Positions 36,679 through 45,100 of a stretch of DNA of 64,000 nucleotides are shown piece after piece. The notes under the pieces were generated by a model that was not told where the DNA came from, did no database searches, and saw only the letters and a program-made list of their open reading frames with translations. How positions within the stretch are numbered: the first letter of the stretch is position 1; every line of letters starts with the position of its first letter. The translations under genes and the position numbers were made by a program. Location: contig NZ_CP033367.1 of the NCBI RefSeq assembly GCF_013170845.1, positions 1,985,001-2,049,000 of the forward strand, given 5' to 3'. The stretch is from Mesorhizobium loti R88b. Its GTDB lineage: Bacteria > Pseudomonadota > Alphaproteobacteria > Rhizobiales > Rhizobiaceae.

Positions 36679-37361
36679 TGGATATCTCACGTCAACAAGC
36701 CGCCGCGAACGACGACACCGGTGAGAGGGCCGAGCGTGGACCTCGGGCGCGCACGAAACGGTTGATGCTGGAGACGGCGACAAGGCTGATGCAGGCGGGC
36801 GTGACGCCGTCTGTCAGTGAAGTTGCCGAGGCGGCCGAGGTTTCCCGCGCCACAGCCTATCGCTATTTCCCGAGCCAGGCGGCGCTGGTGCATGCCGTTG
36901 TCGACGAGGGGCTCGGTCCGATCCTGACCTGGCAATCGACCTCCGGCGATGCCGAGCGCCGGGTCGCCGAACTGTTCGACACGGCGATGCCGCGCATCGA
37001 AGCGTTCGAGGCGACGTTCAAGGCAGCGCTTAAACTGTCGCTCGATCAGTGGGCGAGGCGCCAGGCAGGCACGCTGGATGGCGAGCCAGCCTTCACGCGT
37101 GGTCATCGCGTCGACTTGCTGCAGCAGGCGATCGCTCCGCTCAAGGGCCGGCTGCCGCCGCGCGACTTCAAGCGGCTGGCGCAGGCGCTGTCGCTGATTT
37201 TCGGTGTCGAGGTGCTGGTCGTGCTCAAGGATATCTGGGGGCTGGACAGCCGCAGAACGAGGTCTGTCGCGCAATGGGCGGCAGGCGCCCTGGTGCGCGC
37301 GGCGATCGCTGAATCGATCGATGAAGGAGACGGCGTCGATTCAAGGGTGGTTGTCAAGTAG
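36678..37361 (+). CDS. TetR-family transcriptional regulator
   Basis: 227 residues. N-terminal DNA-binding helices around residues 22-70: RARTKRLMLETATRLMQAGVTPSVSEVAEAAEVSRATAYRYFPSQAALVHAV. The C-terminal ligand domain is helical and not specific. An open frame extends far upstream of 36678, but that part lies opposite the Tm-1-like gene and is a shadow. Likely represses the divergent Tm-1-like/PEP-hydrolase/cupin operon. Confidence 0.9.
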   Translation: MDISRQQAAANDDTGERAERGPRARTKRLMLETATRLMQAGVTPSVSEVAEAAEVSRATAYRYFPSQAALVHAVVDEGLGPILTWQSTSGDAERRVAELFDTAMPRIEAFEATFKAALKLSLDQWARRQAGTLDGEPAFTRGHRVDLLQQAIAPLKGRLPPRDFKRLAQALSLIFGVEVLVVLKDIWGLDSRRTRSVAQWAAGALVRAAIAESIDEGDGVDSRVVVK

Positions 37362-37365
37362 GCCT

Positions 37366-37382
37366 ATCTGGTTCGACCAGAT
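37366..37382. promoter_or_regulatory. GntR/FadR-type operator, site 3
   Basis: ATCTGGT-TCG-ACCAGAT, perfect palindrome with the same arms as site 1, 354 bp from the start of the sugar-binding protein gene. Confidence 0.75.
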
Positions 37383-37719
37383 TTGCATGCCGACTGCCAA
37401 TGTTAGCGTCGGCATAGGGTGCTGTGCAACGCCTTTGCGTATCACTGAGTAGGAAAATCATTGGAAAACAGGCAGATAAAGCTTAAATTCGGCAGAGACG
37501 AGCAGGTCCGACTGCCAAGAAAGGACTTGACGCCGCCGCAAAATTGGTAATACCAGATCAGAAAAGAAAAGCGGATCGAAAGTGAGGGCTGCGATCCATT
37601 TTCCGGCAGGGCGAGGAGGCCCGGAACCGGAAAGGTGCGATCACGGGAGGAACTACCAGGGCCGGCTTCGTCGCCGGCTCGCATGACAAGGTAGAATGCG
37701 CACAAGGGAGGAAATCATT
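37383..37719 (+). other. Leader/promoter region of the sugar ABC operon
   Basis: A 337-bp stretch with no gene. It contains operator site 4 (37542-37558) and, near the end, GGGAGGAAATCATT as the ribosome-binding region. AT-richer than its surroundings around 37430-37560, as expected for a promoter. Confidence 0.65.
37542..37558. promoter_or_regulatory. GntR/FadR-type operator, site 4
   Basis: AATTGGT-AAT-ACCAGAT, one arm as in site 1, the other slightly changed; 162 bp before the binding-protein start. Nearly identical in its core to site 6 (TTTGGTAATACCAGA). Confidence 0.72.
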
Positions 37720-39036
37720 ATGCGCAAGTTAGTGACCAGCGTGCTTGCTGGTATCGGCTTAACGCTTGCCTGCGGAACGTCCGTCTACGCGCAGGAAAAG
37801 TCGCTCACCATCTTCTGGGCGGAGTGGGATCCGGCCAATTACCTGCAGGAACTCGGCAACGAGTACGAGAAGGAAACCGGCGTCAAGATCACGGTGGAAA
37901 CCACGCCGTGGTCCGACTTCCAGACCAAGGCCTTCACCGAGTTCAACGCCCATGGCGACGCCTATGATCTGGTCGTCGGCGACTCGCAATGGCTCGGTGC
38001 CGGCTCGACCGGCGGCCACTATGTCGATCTCACCGACTTCTTCAAGAAGCACGACCTCGGCAACGTCATGGCGCCGGCGACGGTGAAATATTACTCGGAG
38101 TATCCCGGCAACAGCGGCAAATACTGGGCCATCCCGCTTGAGGGTGACGCTGTCGGCTGGTCCTATCGCAAGGACTGGTTCGAGGATCCCAAGGAAAAGG
38201 AAGCCTTCAAGGCCAAGTATGGCTACGACCTCGACGTGCCGAAGGATTTCAAGGCGCTGCGAGACATCGCGGAATTCTTCTACCGGCCGGATCAGAAGAA
38301 ATACGGCATCGCCATCTATACCGACAATTCCTATGATGCGATGGCGATGGGTTTCGAGAACGCGCTGTTCTCCTATGGCGGCGATCTGGGTGACTACGCG
38401 ACCTACAAGGTCGATGGCCACATCAATTCTGAAAAGGCGGTGGCCGCACTCGACGCCTACAAGGAACTCTACAAGTTCACGCCTCCGGGCTGGGCCAAGT
38501 CGTTCTTCGTCGAGGACAACCAGGCGATCACTGAAAACCTGGCCGCGATGAGCATGAACTTCTTCGCGTTCTTCCCCTCACTGATCAATCCGGCGTCCAA
38601 TCCGAACGCCAAGAACACCGGCTTCTTCGCCAACCCGCCGGGACCGAACGGCGACCAGTTCGCCGCTCTCGGCGGTCAGGGCATTTCCATCATCTCTTAC
38701 TCGAAGAAGCAGGAAGAGGCGACGAAGTTCCTTGAGTGGTTCATCAAGGACGAGACCCAGAAGAAGTGGGCGGCCCTTGGTGGCTATACCTGCAGCGCGG
38801 CGGTGCTCAAGTCGCCGGAGTTCCAGAGTGCCACGCCCTACAACAAGGCCTTCTATGAGACCATGTTCAAGGTGAAGGACTTCTGGGCCGTGCCGGAATA
38901 CGCCGAACTGCTGCAGCAGCTCAACCAGCGCGTCTATCCCTACATGATCGGCGGCGAAGGCACCGCCAAGGAAACGCTGGACGCTCTGGCTACCGACTGG
39001 AACGCGACGTTCAAGAAGTACGGCCGCGTTCAATAA
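37720..39036 (+). CDS. Sugar/polyol ABC binding protein
   Basis: 438 residues with signal peptide MRKLVTSVLAGIGLTLACGTSVYAQ. The mature part is family 1 (MalE-like): LTIFWAEWDPANYLQELGNEYEKETGVKITVETTPWSDFQTKAFTEF, YDLVVGDSQWLGAGSTGGHYVDLTDFF, YWAIPLEGDAVGWSYRKDWF. First gene of a six-gene operon (binding protein, two permeases, a small membrane protein, two ATPases). The ligand is probably a sugar or sugar alcohol. Confidence 0.93.
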   Translation: MRKLVTSVLAGIGLTLACGTSVYAQEKSLTIFWAEWDPANYLQELGNEYEKETGVKITVETTPWSDFQTKAFTEFNAHGDAYDLVVGDSQWLGAGSTGGHYVDLTDFFKKHDLGNVMAPATVKYYSEYPGNSGKYWAIPLEGDAVGWSYRKDWFEDPKEKEAFKAKYGYDLDVPKDFKALRDIAEFFYRPDQKKYGIAIYTDNSYDAMAMGFENALFSYGGDLGDYATYKVDGHINSEKAVAALDAYKELYKFTPPGWAKSFFVEDNQAITENLAAMSMNFFAFFPSLINPASNPNAKNTGFFANPPGPNGDQFAALGGQGISIISYSKKQEEATKFLEWFIKDETQKKWAALGGYTCSAAVLKSPEFQSATPYNKAFYETMFKVKDFWAVPEYAELLQQLNQRVYPYMIGGEGTAKETLDALATDWNATFKKYGRVQ

Positions 39037-39049
39037 CAATCATGCATCA

Positions 39050-39085
39050 CGGAGGGGGCGTTGGTGCCTCCTCCGTTTCTTTTTC
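39050..39085 (+). terminator. Intra-operon attenuating hairpin
   Basis: CGGAGG...CCTCCG with an inner loop, followed by TTTCTTTTTC, 14 bp after the binding-protein stop. Likely reduces transcription into the permease genes. An ATG at 39061 lies inside it and is not used as a start. Confidence 0.75.
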
Positions 39086-39117
39086 TGCAAACGGGAGCAG
39101 GGGTCTTGGCGACCACG

Positions 39118-40011
39118 ATGATCACAACGCTGGACAGGTCCTCGCGGGCGGTCGCGCGCGGCCTGAGCGACATTTCGATCCGCAACCTCTTCATTATCCC
39201 GACGGTCCTGTTCCTGATCGTCTTCAACATCTTTCCGCTGATCTATTCGCTTGGCTATTCCTTCACCGACTTCCGCGCGTCGACCAACGCGCCGGCGAAT
39301 TTCGTCGGGCTGCAGAACTATCGCGACCTGCTCAACGACCCCTATGTCTGGTCGAACTTCGCCATCACCGCGAAATACGTCATCATCTCTGTCGCCGGCC
39401 AGCTGCTTGTCGGCTTCGGCGTGGCGATGCTGCTCAACAGGGATATCCCGCTCAAGGGCCTTATCACCACGCTCTTGCTGCTGCCGATGATGTTGTCCAT
39501 GGCTGTTGTAGGGCTGTTCTGGAAGTTGCTCTATGACCCATCATGGGGCGTCATCAACTATGCGCTCGGACTCGGCAATTTCGAGTGGCTGGCCGACCCA
39601 AAGATGGCGCTCTACGCGGTTGCGCTGACCGATATCTGGATGTGGTCGCCCTTTGTCATGCTGCTGTCGCTGGCCGGGCTGTCGGCGGTGCCGAAGCACC
39701 TCTACGAAGCCGCCGCGATCGATCGTGCCGGGCCGTTCTACACCTTCTTCCGCATCACGCTGCCGCTGGTGGCGCCGATCCTGATGATCGCCGTCATCTT
39801 CCGCACCATGGAAGCGTTCAAGACCTTCGACCTTGCCTACATCCTGACCAGCCAGCCGACGGCCGAGCTGATCTCGATCCGGCTCTACAAGATGGCGTTC
39901 CAGGAATGGCAGACCGGGCGCTCCTGCGCGCTGGCCTACATCGTGCTGATCATGGTGCTGGCGATCACCAACATCTACGTCAAATATCTCAACAAGGTGA
40001 AGGAGCGCTGA
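39118..40011 (+). CDS. Sugar ABC permease, MalF-type
   Basis: 297 residues, about six helices, starting near RNLFIIPTVLFLIVFNIFPLIYSLGYSF. EAA loop HLYEAAAIDRAGPFYTFFRITLPLVAPILM (about residues 195-224). ATG 39118 is chosen because the region before it lies in the hairpin; a TTG at 39106 with GCAGGGG upstream is a fair alternative. Confidence 0.9.
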   Translation: MITTLDRSSRAVARGLSDISIRNLFIIPTVLFLIVFNIFPLIYSLGYSFTDFRASTNAPANFVGLQNYRDLLNDPYVWSNFAITAKYVIISVAGQLLVGFGVAMLLNRDIPLKGLITTLLLLPMMLSMAVVGLFWKLLYDPSWGVINYALGLGNFEWLADPKMALYAVALTDIWMWSPFVMLLSLAGLSAVPKHLYEAAAIDRAGPFYTFFRITLPLVAPILMIAVIFRTMEAFKTFDLAYILTSQPTAELISIRLYKMAFQEWQTGRSCALAYIVLIMVLAITNIYVKYLNKVKER

Positions 40012-40012
40012 G

Positions 40013-40972
40013 ATGGCCGCAGTCCGCACTTCTTCCGAGATCGGCTTCAACCGCGTCGCCATCGTCGCCGTATTGTTGGTCACGATCATCTTCCTGGCGC
40101 CGATCTACTGGATTGCCTCGACGGCCTTCAAGCCGCGCAATCTGGCCACGACCATCCCGCCGACGGTCGTCTTCCAGCCCGAGATTTCGCCCTTCGTGAA
40201 GCTGTTCACCAAGCGCTCGCAAATGCGCAGCCCGCCGTCGCCGGAAGAGTACGCGGCGGCTCCATGGTGGGAACGCGTCGTCTTCGATGGCGGCGAAAAG
40301 ATCGTGCGCGACGGCAAGGACCAGGTGCAGTGGTCGGGCTATCCGAGCCGCTTCCTGAACTCGCTGATCATCGCCATCACCTCGACGGTGCTGGCGGTCG
40401 GCATGGGTACTTTTACCGCCTATGGCTTCTCGCGCTTCAAGGTGAAGGGGGAGGCGGATCTGCTCTTCTTCATCCTGTCGACACGCATGCTGCCCCCGGT
40501 GGTGGTGGCGATCCCGATGTTCCTAATGTACCGCGCGGTCGGCCTCAACGATTCCCACATCGGCCTGATCATCCTCTACACCGCTTTCAACCTGTCCTTC
40601 TCGGTGTGGCTGATGAAGGGCTTCATGGACGAAATCCCGAAGGAGTATGAGGAAGCCGCTCTCGTCGATGGCTACACGCGCATGGAGGCCTTCTTCAAGA
40701 TCGTACTGCCTGAGGCCGCCACCGGCATCGCCGCCACCGCGGTGTTCTGCTTCATAACGGCGTGGAACGAATATGCCTTCGCGCTGATCATGACCAACCG
40801 CCGCGCCCAGACCGCGCCGCCCTTCATCCCGAGCCAGGTCGGTTCCGGCCTGCCGGACTGGACTGTCATCGCCGCTGGAACCTTCCTGTTCCTGCTGCCG
40901 GTCGCGATCTTCACCTTCCTGCTCCGCAATCATCTGTTACGCGGCATGTCCTTTGGAGCGATCCGCAAATGA
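40013..40972 (+). CDS. Sugar ABC permease, MalG-type
   Basis: 319 residues. Helices begin VAIVAVLLVTIIFLAPIYWIASTAFK; an unusually long hydrophilic stretch (about residues 45-110) follows; EAA loop EYEEAALVDGYTRMEAFFKIVLPEAATGI. It starts one base after the first permease stop and overlaps the next gene as ATGA. Confidence 0.93.
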   Translation: MAAVRTSSEIGFNRVAIVAVLLVTIIFLAPIYWIASTAFKPRNLATTIPPTVVFQPEISPFVKLFTKRSQMRSPPSPEEYAAAPWWERVVFDGGEKIVRDGKDQVQWSGYPSRFLNSLIIAITSTVLAVGMGTFTAYGFSRFKVKGEADLLFFILSTRMLPPVVVAIPMFLMYRAVGLNDSHIGLIILYTAFNLSFSVWLMKGFMDEIPKEYEEAALVDGYTRMEAFFKIVLPEAATGIAATAVFCFITAWNEYAFALIMTNRRAQTAPPFIPSQVGSGLPDWTVIAAGTFLFLLPVAIFTFLLRNHLLRGMSFGAIRK

Positions 40973-41193
40973 GCTTTCGCGCCATCAACCAGAAATATCT
41001 GGAACCCGGTAGCCAAGTGCTCATGGTGCTCGGCATCGTGGCGCTCTGCCAGCCGTGGAGCATGCTGCTGCACACATACGGCCTGACCATCATCCTGATC
41101 GGACTGATCGGCTTCAACATCACCTCGAAGATCGCGCCTGAAGAGGAGGCCGGCACCGGTCATGCCGCGCGAAATCCGGGAGCACAGCATTGA
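40969..41193 (+). CDS. Small two-helix membrane protein in the ABC operon
   Basis: 74 residues with two likely membrane segments (VLMVLGIVALCQPWSMLLHT and YGLTIILIGLIGFNIT) and a charged tail (KIAPEEEAGTGHAARN). It is coupled at both ends: ATGA with the permease before it and TTGA with the ATPase after it. Rhizobial glycerol ABC operons also carry a small integral membrane protein with two permeases and two ATPases; this looks analogous, but the family is not certain. It may stabilise the permease complex. Confidence 0.8.
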   Translation: MSFRAINQKYLEPGSQVLMVLGIVALCQPWSMLLHTYGLTIILIGLIGFNITSKIAPEEEAGTGHAARNPGAQH

Positions 41194-42293
41194 CCCAGAT
41201 CGAGCTTCGCGGCGTCCAGAAGTTCTTCGGCGCCGTCCAGGTCATCAAGGACCTCAACCTCAAGATTGCGGACAACGAGTTCATCGTCCTGCTCGGCCAG
41301 TCGGGCTGCGGCAAGACGACGACCTTGCGCGCGGTCGCCGGGCTGGAGACGATCGACGAGGGCGACATCCTCATCGACGGCAAGCCGGTCCAGCATTTGA
41401 AGGCCGCCGATCGCGACATCGCCATGGTGTTCCAGTCGTTCTCGCTCTATCCGCATATGAGCGTCTACGAGAACATCGCCTTTCCCTTGCGCGCCACGCG
41501 CAAGAGCAAGGCGGAGATCGACCAGGAAGTGCGCTCGGTCGCCAAGACGCTGCAGATAACCGATCTGCTGGCCAAGAGGCCATCGGCACTTTCGGGCGGC
41601 GACATGCAGCGCGTCGCCATCGGCAGGGCGCTGGTGCGGCGGCCGAAGGCGATGCTGATGGACGAGCCGATCGGCGCGCTCGACGCCAAGCTGCGCGAGG
41701 AGATGCGCGCCGAGATCAAGCGGCTGCACATCAAGCAGGGCTCGACCACCATCTATGTCACGCACGACCAGATCGAGGCGATGAGCCTCGCCGACCGCAT
41801 CGTCATCATGCATGAGGGTGTGCTGCAGCAGGTCGGCTCACCCGACGAGGTCTATTCGCGCCCGGCCAATCTGTTCGTGGCGCAATTCGTCGGCAGCCCG
41901 GTGATGAATGTCGCCGACGCGGCGGTTGCCGAGACGGCGTCGTCGGCTTCGGTGACGGTGGGTGGAGCGGCTTCGGGTTTCGAGTTTCCACGCACGCTGC
42001 TGTCGAAGCTCAACGGCCATGCCGGTGGCGAACTGGCGCTCGGCATCCGGCCGGAAGGCGTGCTCATTCGCCGTGACGCGGCGGAGGGGTTCATGGCGGT
42101 CGAGACGCAGATCGTCGAACCGCTTGGCTCCTTCGACATCGTCGACCTGAAGGTCGGCTCGAAGATGCTGCGCGCCCGCACCAAGAGTGGCTTCGTCGCC
42201 GGGCCGGGTGAGCAAGTCTTTGCCCGGATCGATCCGACGCAGGCCCATTTCTTCGACAAGGCAAGCGGCAGGTCGCTTGATGTGAGACTGTAA
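41190..42293 (+). CDS. Sugar ABC ATP-binding protein 1, MalK/UgpC-type
   Basis: 367 residues from a TTG start (TTGACCCAGATC) that overlaps the small protein's stop; GGGAG precedes it. Walker A GQSGCGKTT, Q-loop VFQSFSLYPHMS, signature LSGGDMQRVAIGRAL (the second Q of the usual motif is D-M-Q), Walker B MLMDEPIGALD, switch His YVTHDQIEAM. The C-terminal TOBE domain begins near residue 240. Confidence 0.93.
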   Translation: MTQIELRGVQKFFGAVQVIKDLNLKIADNEFIVLLGQSGCGKTTTLRAVAGLETIDEGDILIDGKPVQHLKAADRDIAMVFQSFSLYPHMSVYENIAFPLRATRKSKAEIDQEVRSVAKTLQITDLLAKRPSALSGGDMQRVAIGRALVRRPKAMLMDEPIGALDAKLREEMRAEIKRLHIKQGSTTIYVTHDQIEAMSLADRIVIMHEGVLQQVGSPDEVYSRPANLFVAQFVGSPVMNVADAAVAETASSASVTVGGAASGFEFPRTLLSKLNGHAGGELALGIRPEGVLIRRDAAEGFMAVETQIVEPLGSFDIVDLKVGSKMLRARTKSGFVAGPGEQVFARIDPTQAHFFDKASGRSLDVRL

Positions 42294-43378
42294 TGGCCCA
42301 TATCCAGCTCAAGAACATTTCCAAGACCTTCGGCAACCACACGGCTCTGACCGGGCTCGATCTCGATATCGCCGATGGCGAGTTCTTCGTGCTGCTCGGC
42401 GAAACAGGGGCTGGCAAGACGACGACGCTGCGGCTGATCGCTGGTCTCGAAAAACCCAGCGAAGGTCAGGTCTTCATCGACGGCGTCGATGTCGCCGATT
42501 GGGGTGCGGCCGAGCGCGACGTGGCGCTGGTGCTGCAGCAATATTCGCTCTATCCGCGCTACACGGTGCGTGAGAACCTTGAATTTCCGCTGAAGCCGAA
42601 GATCCGCCGTCTGCCCGACGCCGAGATCAAGGATCGCGTCGACCGCGCCGCCCGTACACTGCGGATAGAACATCTGCTCGATCGCAAGACCGACCGGCTG
42701 TCGGGCGGCGAGATGCAACGCGTCTCGATCGGCCGCGCCATCGTGCGCAAGCCGCGTGTGTTCCTGATGGACGAGCCGCTGTCGGCGCTCGACGCCAAGC
42801 TGCGCGAGGCGCTGCGTACGGAGTTGAAGAACCTGCAGATCCAGCTTGGCGCCACCTTCCTGTTCGTCACCCACGACCAGATCGAGGCGATGTCGATGGG
42901 TGACAAGGTCGGCGTCTTGAATCATGGCCGCATCGTCCAGACCGGCACGCCGCACGAGATCTACAACAACCCGCGCGACACCTATGTGGCAAGCTTCGTC
43001 GGTTCGCCGCCGATGAACCTCATCGATGGCAGATTGGTGAACGGCCGCGCGGTGATGGCGCCGTTGAATTTCGAATTGCCTTTCTCAGGGGGAGCCAAGA
43101 CGAGTGCGGCGACCGACGGTCGCCCGCTCGTCTTCGGCATCCGTCCCGAGGATGTCTATCTCGAGAGCGGCGCGCCGGTCGAGGCACGCGTCCACGATGT
43201 CGAGAACCATGGCGTGGAGAAGATCCTGACGCTGCGGGTCGGCGACACGACGCTGCGCGCCACGGTGCCGGCCAGAACCGATGTCGCCATCGAACAGCCG
43301 GTGCGCTTTGCCTGGAACCCGGACAAGGTTGTGCTGTTCGACAAGGGCAGTGGTGTCAGCTTGCGGCACGCGTCATAG
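42293..43378 (+). CDS. Sugar ABC ATP-binding protein 2, MalK/UgpC-type
   Basis: 361 residues. Walker A GETGAGKTT, Q-loop VLQQYSLYPRYT, signature LSGGEMQRVSIGRAI, Walker B FLMDEPLSALD, switch His FVTHDQIEAM, then TOBE. It overlaps ATPase 1 as TAATG. Two different ATPases in one operon suggest a heterodimer, as in rhizobial glycerol-type importers. Confidence 0.93.
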   Translation: MAHIQLKNISKTFGNHTALTGLDLDIADGEFFVLLGETGAGKTTTLRLIAGLEKPSEGQVFIDGVDVADWGAAERDVALVLQQYSLYPRYTVRENLEFPLKPKIRRLPDAEIKDRVDRAARTLRIEHLLDRKTDRLSGGEMQRVSIGRAIVRKPRVFLMDEPLSALDAKLREALRTELKNLQIQLGATFLFVTHDQIEAMSMGDKVGVLNHGRIVQTGTPHEIYNNPRDTYVASFVGSPPMNLIDGRLVNGRAVMAPLNFELPFSGGAKTSAATDGRPLVFGIRPEDVYLESGAPVEARVHDVENHGVEKILTLRVGDTTLRATVPARTDVAIEQPVRFAWNPDKVVLFDKGSGVSLRHAS

Positions 43379-43391
43379 GCCGCACCTTGCT

Positions 43392-43823
43392 CTATTTCGG
43401 CAAATAGGTCTCGTAAGGCGTGTCATTGATCAAAAGGATCACGCATTCAGTGTCCGAGAGGCAGGCGTCGTCATGCATCTCGTTGGCCTTTTGCGTCCAG
43501 TAGGAACCCACAGGCAGCACCACCTTGGTCGCTTCGCCGCCTTCCATCTGCCAGTGCGCCCACAGCCCCTTGATGACGATGGCGCGGTAATCAGCGGTGT
43601 GGCCATGGACAGGCGCGCGCCAGTTGCCGGGGACCTTCAGCAGCGTGCCAGCCGGTCCCTTCGCCCGCTCGCCCCATAGCGAACCCAGCCGTTGCGGCTG
43701 GTCCGGCGCCTCGGCAACGTAAGGGATCTTGTCGGCGGGCAGGTAGCTGTCTTCGAGAGCAAAGGCGCGAGCGGGAAAGACGCACAGAGTGGCGAGTACT
43801 AGAAATGCAGAACGATTGGGCAT
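43392..43823 (-). CDS. Exported cupin-like protein (DUF4437-type)
   Basis: 143 residues with signal peptide MPNRSAFLVLATLCVFPARAFA. The rest is a small cupin-like barrel: GTLLKVPGNWRAPVHGHTADYRAIVIKGLWAHW and VVLPVGSYWTQKANEMHDDAC. Two cysteines (ACLSDTEC) may form a disulfide. Its role is unknown. Convergent with the ABC operon, 13 bp away. Confidence 0.75.
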   Translation of the reverse strand: MPNRSAFLVLATLCVFPARAFALEDSYLPADKIPYVAEAPDQPQRLGSLWGERAKGPAGTLLKVPGNWRAPVHGHTADYRAIVIKGLWAHWQMEGGEATKVVLPVGSYWTQKANEMHDDACLSDTECVILLINDTPYETYLPK

Positions 43824-43944
43824 GGCGGTTCCTCCGCCTGCCAGACTATGGCGGTTCTGCCGGCGTGCAATGACATGCCGTCCAAAAGATTTGGCAATTT
43901 CTCCAGCCCGCAGAGGGACTGACGGGACGTGCCGAATCCGAATC

Positions 43945-44916
43945 TCAGCTGTGGATGTCGCCGTCGCCGGTGTTGCGCAGATGGCTCGGCGCCACGCCCA
44001 TCACCCGCTTGAAGGCGCGGCTGAAGGAGGCTTCCGAGTCGTAACCCAGTTTCGCCGCCGTCACCGACACCCTCAAACCGTCCCGGGTAAGCCATTGCCG
44101 CGCCTGGTGCATGCGCACGCGCAGCACGTATTTGGCCGGCGTTTCGCCGACGACAGTGGCAAAGCGCTGGGCAAAGGCGGAGCGCGAGGCGCCCATCATC
44201 CTGGCCAGCGCCTCGACCGTCCAGTCGCGGTCGGGCTGCAGGTGAATGGCGGCGAGCACCTTGCCGACATCGGGATTGCGGACAGCGGCAATCCAGCCGG
44301 AGGCATCGCCGCAGCCATTTTCCACCCAGGAGCGGATGATGGTGGCGGCGAGCACGTCGGCAAGGCGCGCCAGAATACCGCCGGAACCGACCCGGTCCAT
44401 CGTCACTTCGCCGGCCATCGCATCAAGCAAATGCTGGATGCCTGGCGCGTTGGTCATCAGCTTGTGCGCCTGCATCAGACTGGGCATCATGTCGAGCAGG
44501 GGGTGCGAGCCGTCGAGGTTGAAATGCATGCTGCCGCAAAACAACAACGTCTTGCAGCCATCGCAGCCGTTTGAGACGTCGTAGATGTTCTCGCATACCG
44601 GTTCGATTGAGTAGCGGCCGATCGGAACGGGCGGCACGCCTGGCGCGCTGGCCAGAATATGCGCGTCGCCGCGCGGGATCAGCAGCGCGTCGCCAACCGA
44701 CAGTTCGATCCACTCCTTCGACGGCGAGAACAGCCAGCAGCTTTGCTGGCCAATGAAGTGGAAACGCGCCGCTTTCTGCGCGGGAAATGAAACGGCCCAC
44801 GGCTCGCCAAGCACGCAACGGCCATAGTCGACACCGTCGAGGCGCAAGCCGCGCAGCATGTCGCTCAGCGGGTCGCCGGACGCGGGCAAAGCGACTTTGG
44901 ACGAATTGTAGGTCAT
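43945..44916 (-). CDS. AraC-family transcriptional regulator
   Basis: 323 residues. N-terminal cupin-type sensor domain (AraC_binding_1-like, with CENIYDVSNGCDGCKTLLFCG, an unusual cluster of cysteines) and C-terminal double helix-turn-helix: WTVEALARMMGASRSAFAQRFATVVGETPAKYVLRVRMHQARQWL...VSVTAAKLGYDSEASFSRAFKRVMGVAPSHLR. Start at 44916 preferred. Divergent from an MFS exporter, with repeated motifs between them, so it probably controls that exporter. The cysteines hint at redox or electrophile sensing. Confidence 0.92.
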   Translation of the reverse strand: MTYNSSKVALPASGDPLSDMLRGLRLDGVDYGRCVLGEPWAVSFPAQKAARFHFIGQQSCWLFSPSKEWIELSVGDALLIPRGDAHILASAPGVPPVPIGRYSIEPVCENIYDVSNGCDGCKTLLFCGSMHFNLDGSHPLLDMMPSLMQAHKLMTNAPGIQHLLDAMAGEVTMDRVGSGGILARLADVLAATIIRSWVENGCGDASGWIAAVRNPDVGKVLAAIHLQPDRDWTVEALARMMGASRSAFAQRFATVVGETPAKYVLRVRMHQARQWLTRDGLRVSVTAAKLGYDSEASFSRAFKRVMGVAPSHLRNTGDGDIHS

Positions 44917-44957
44917 TTTGGTGTTTTTAACATGGAAACTCCAAGCCGTCACTTCCT

Positions 44958-45086
44958 ATGTTGCGGTGCAGCTAAATGTTGCGGTGCAAACAGGCTGGAA
45001 GCCGGCCATACTGCCAAGCCGTGACGGCAAGGCATGTAACGGGTGGAAGCCCCGGTCGGTCATTCCCTATGTGGCGCTGCGAACAG
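44958..45086. repeat. Direct-repeat motif in the araC/MFS promoter
   Basis: ATGTTGCGGTGCA at 44958-44970 and again at 44976-44988 (18-bp period). A longer match to the second copy, ATGTGGCGCTGCGAACAG, lies at 45069-45086, 15 bases before the MFS start. Direct repeats in the same orientation are the usual form of AraC-type binding sites. Confidence 0.65.
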
Positions 45087-45100
45087 ACCGGAGACTGACC

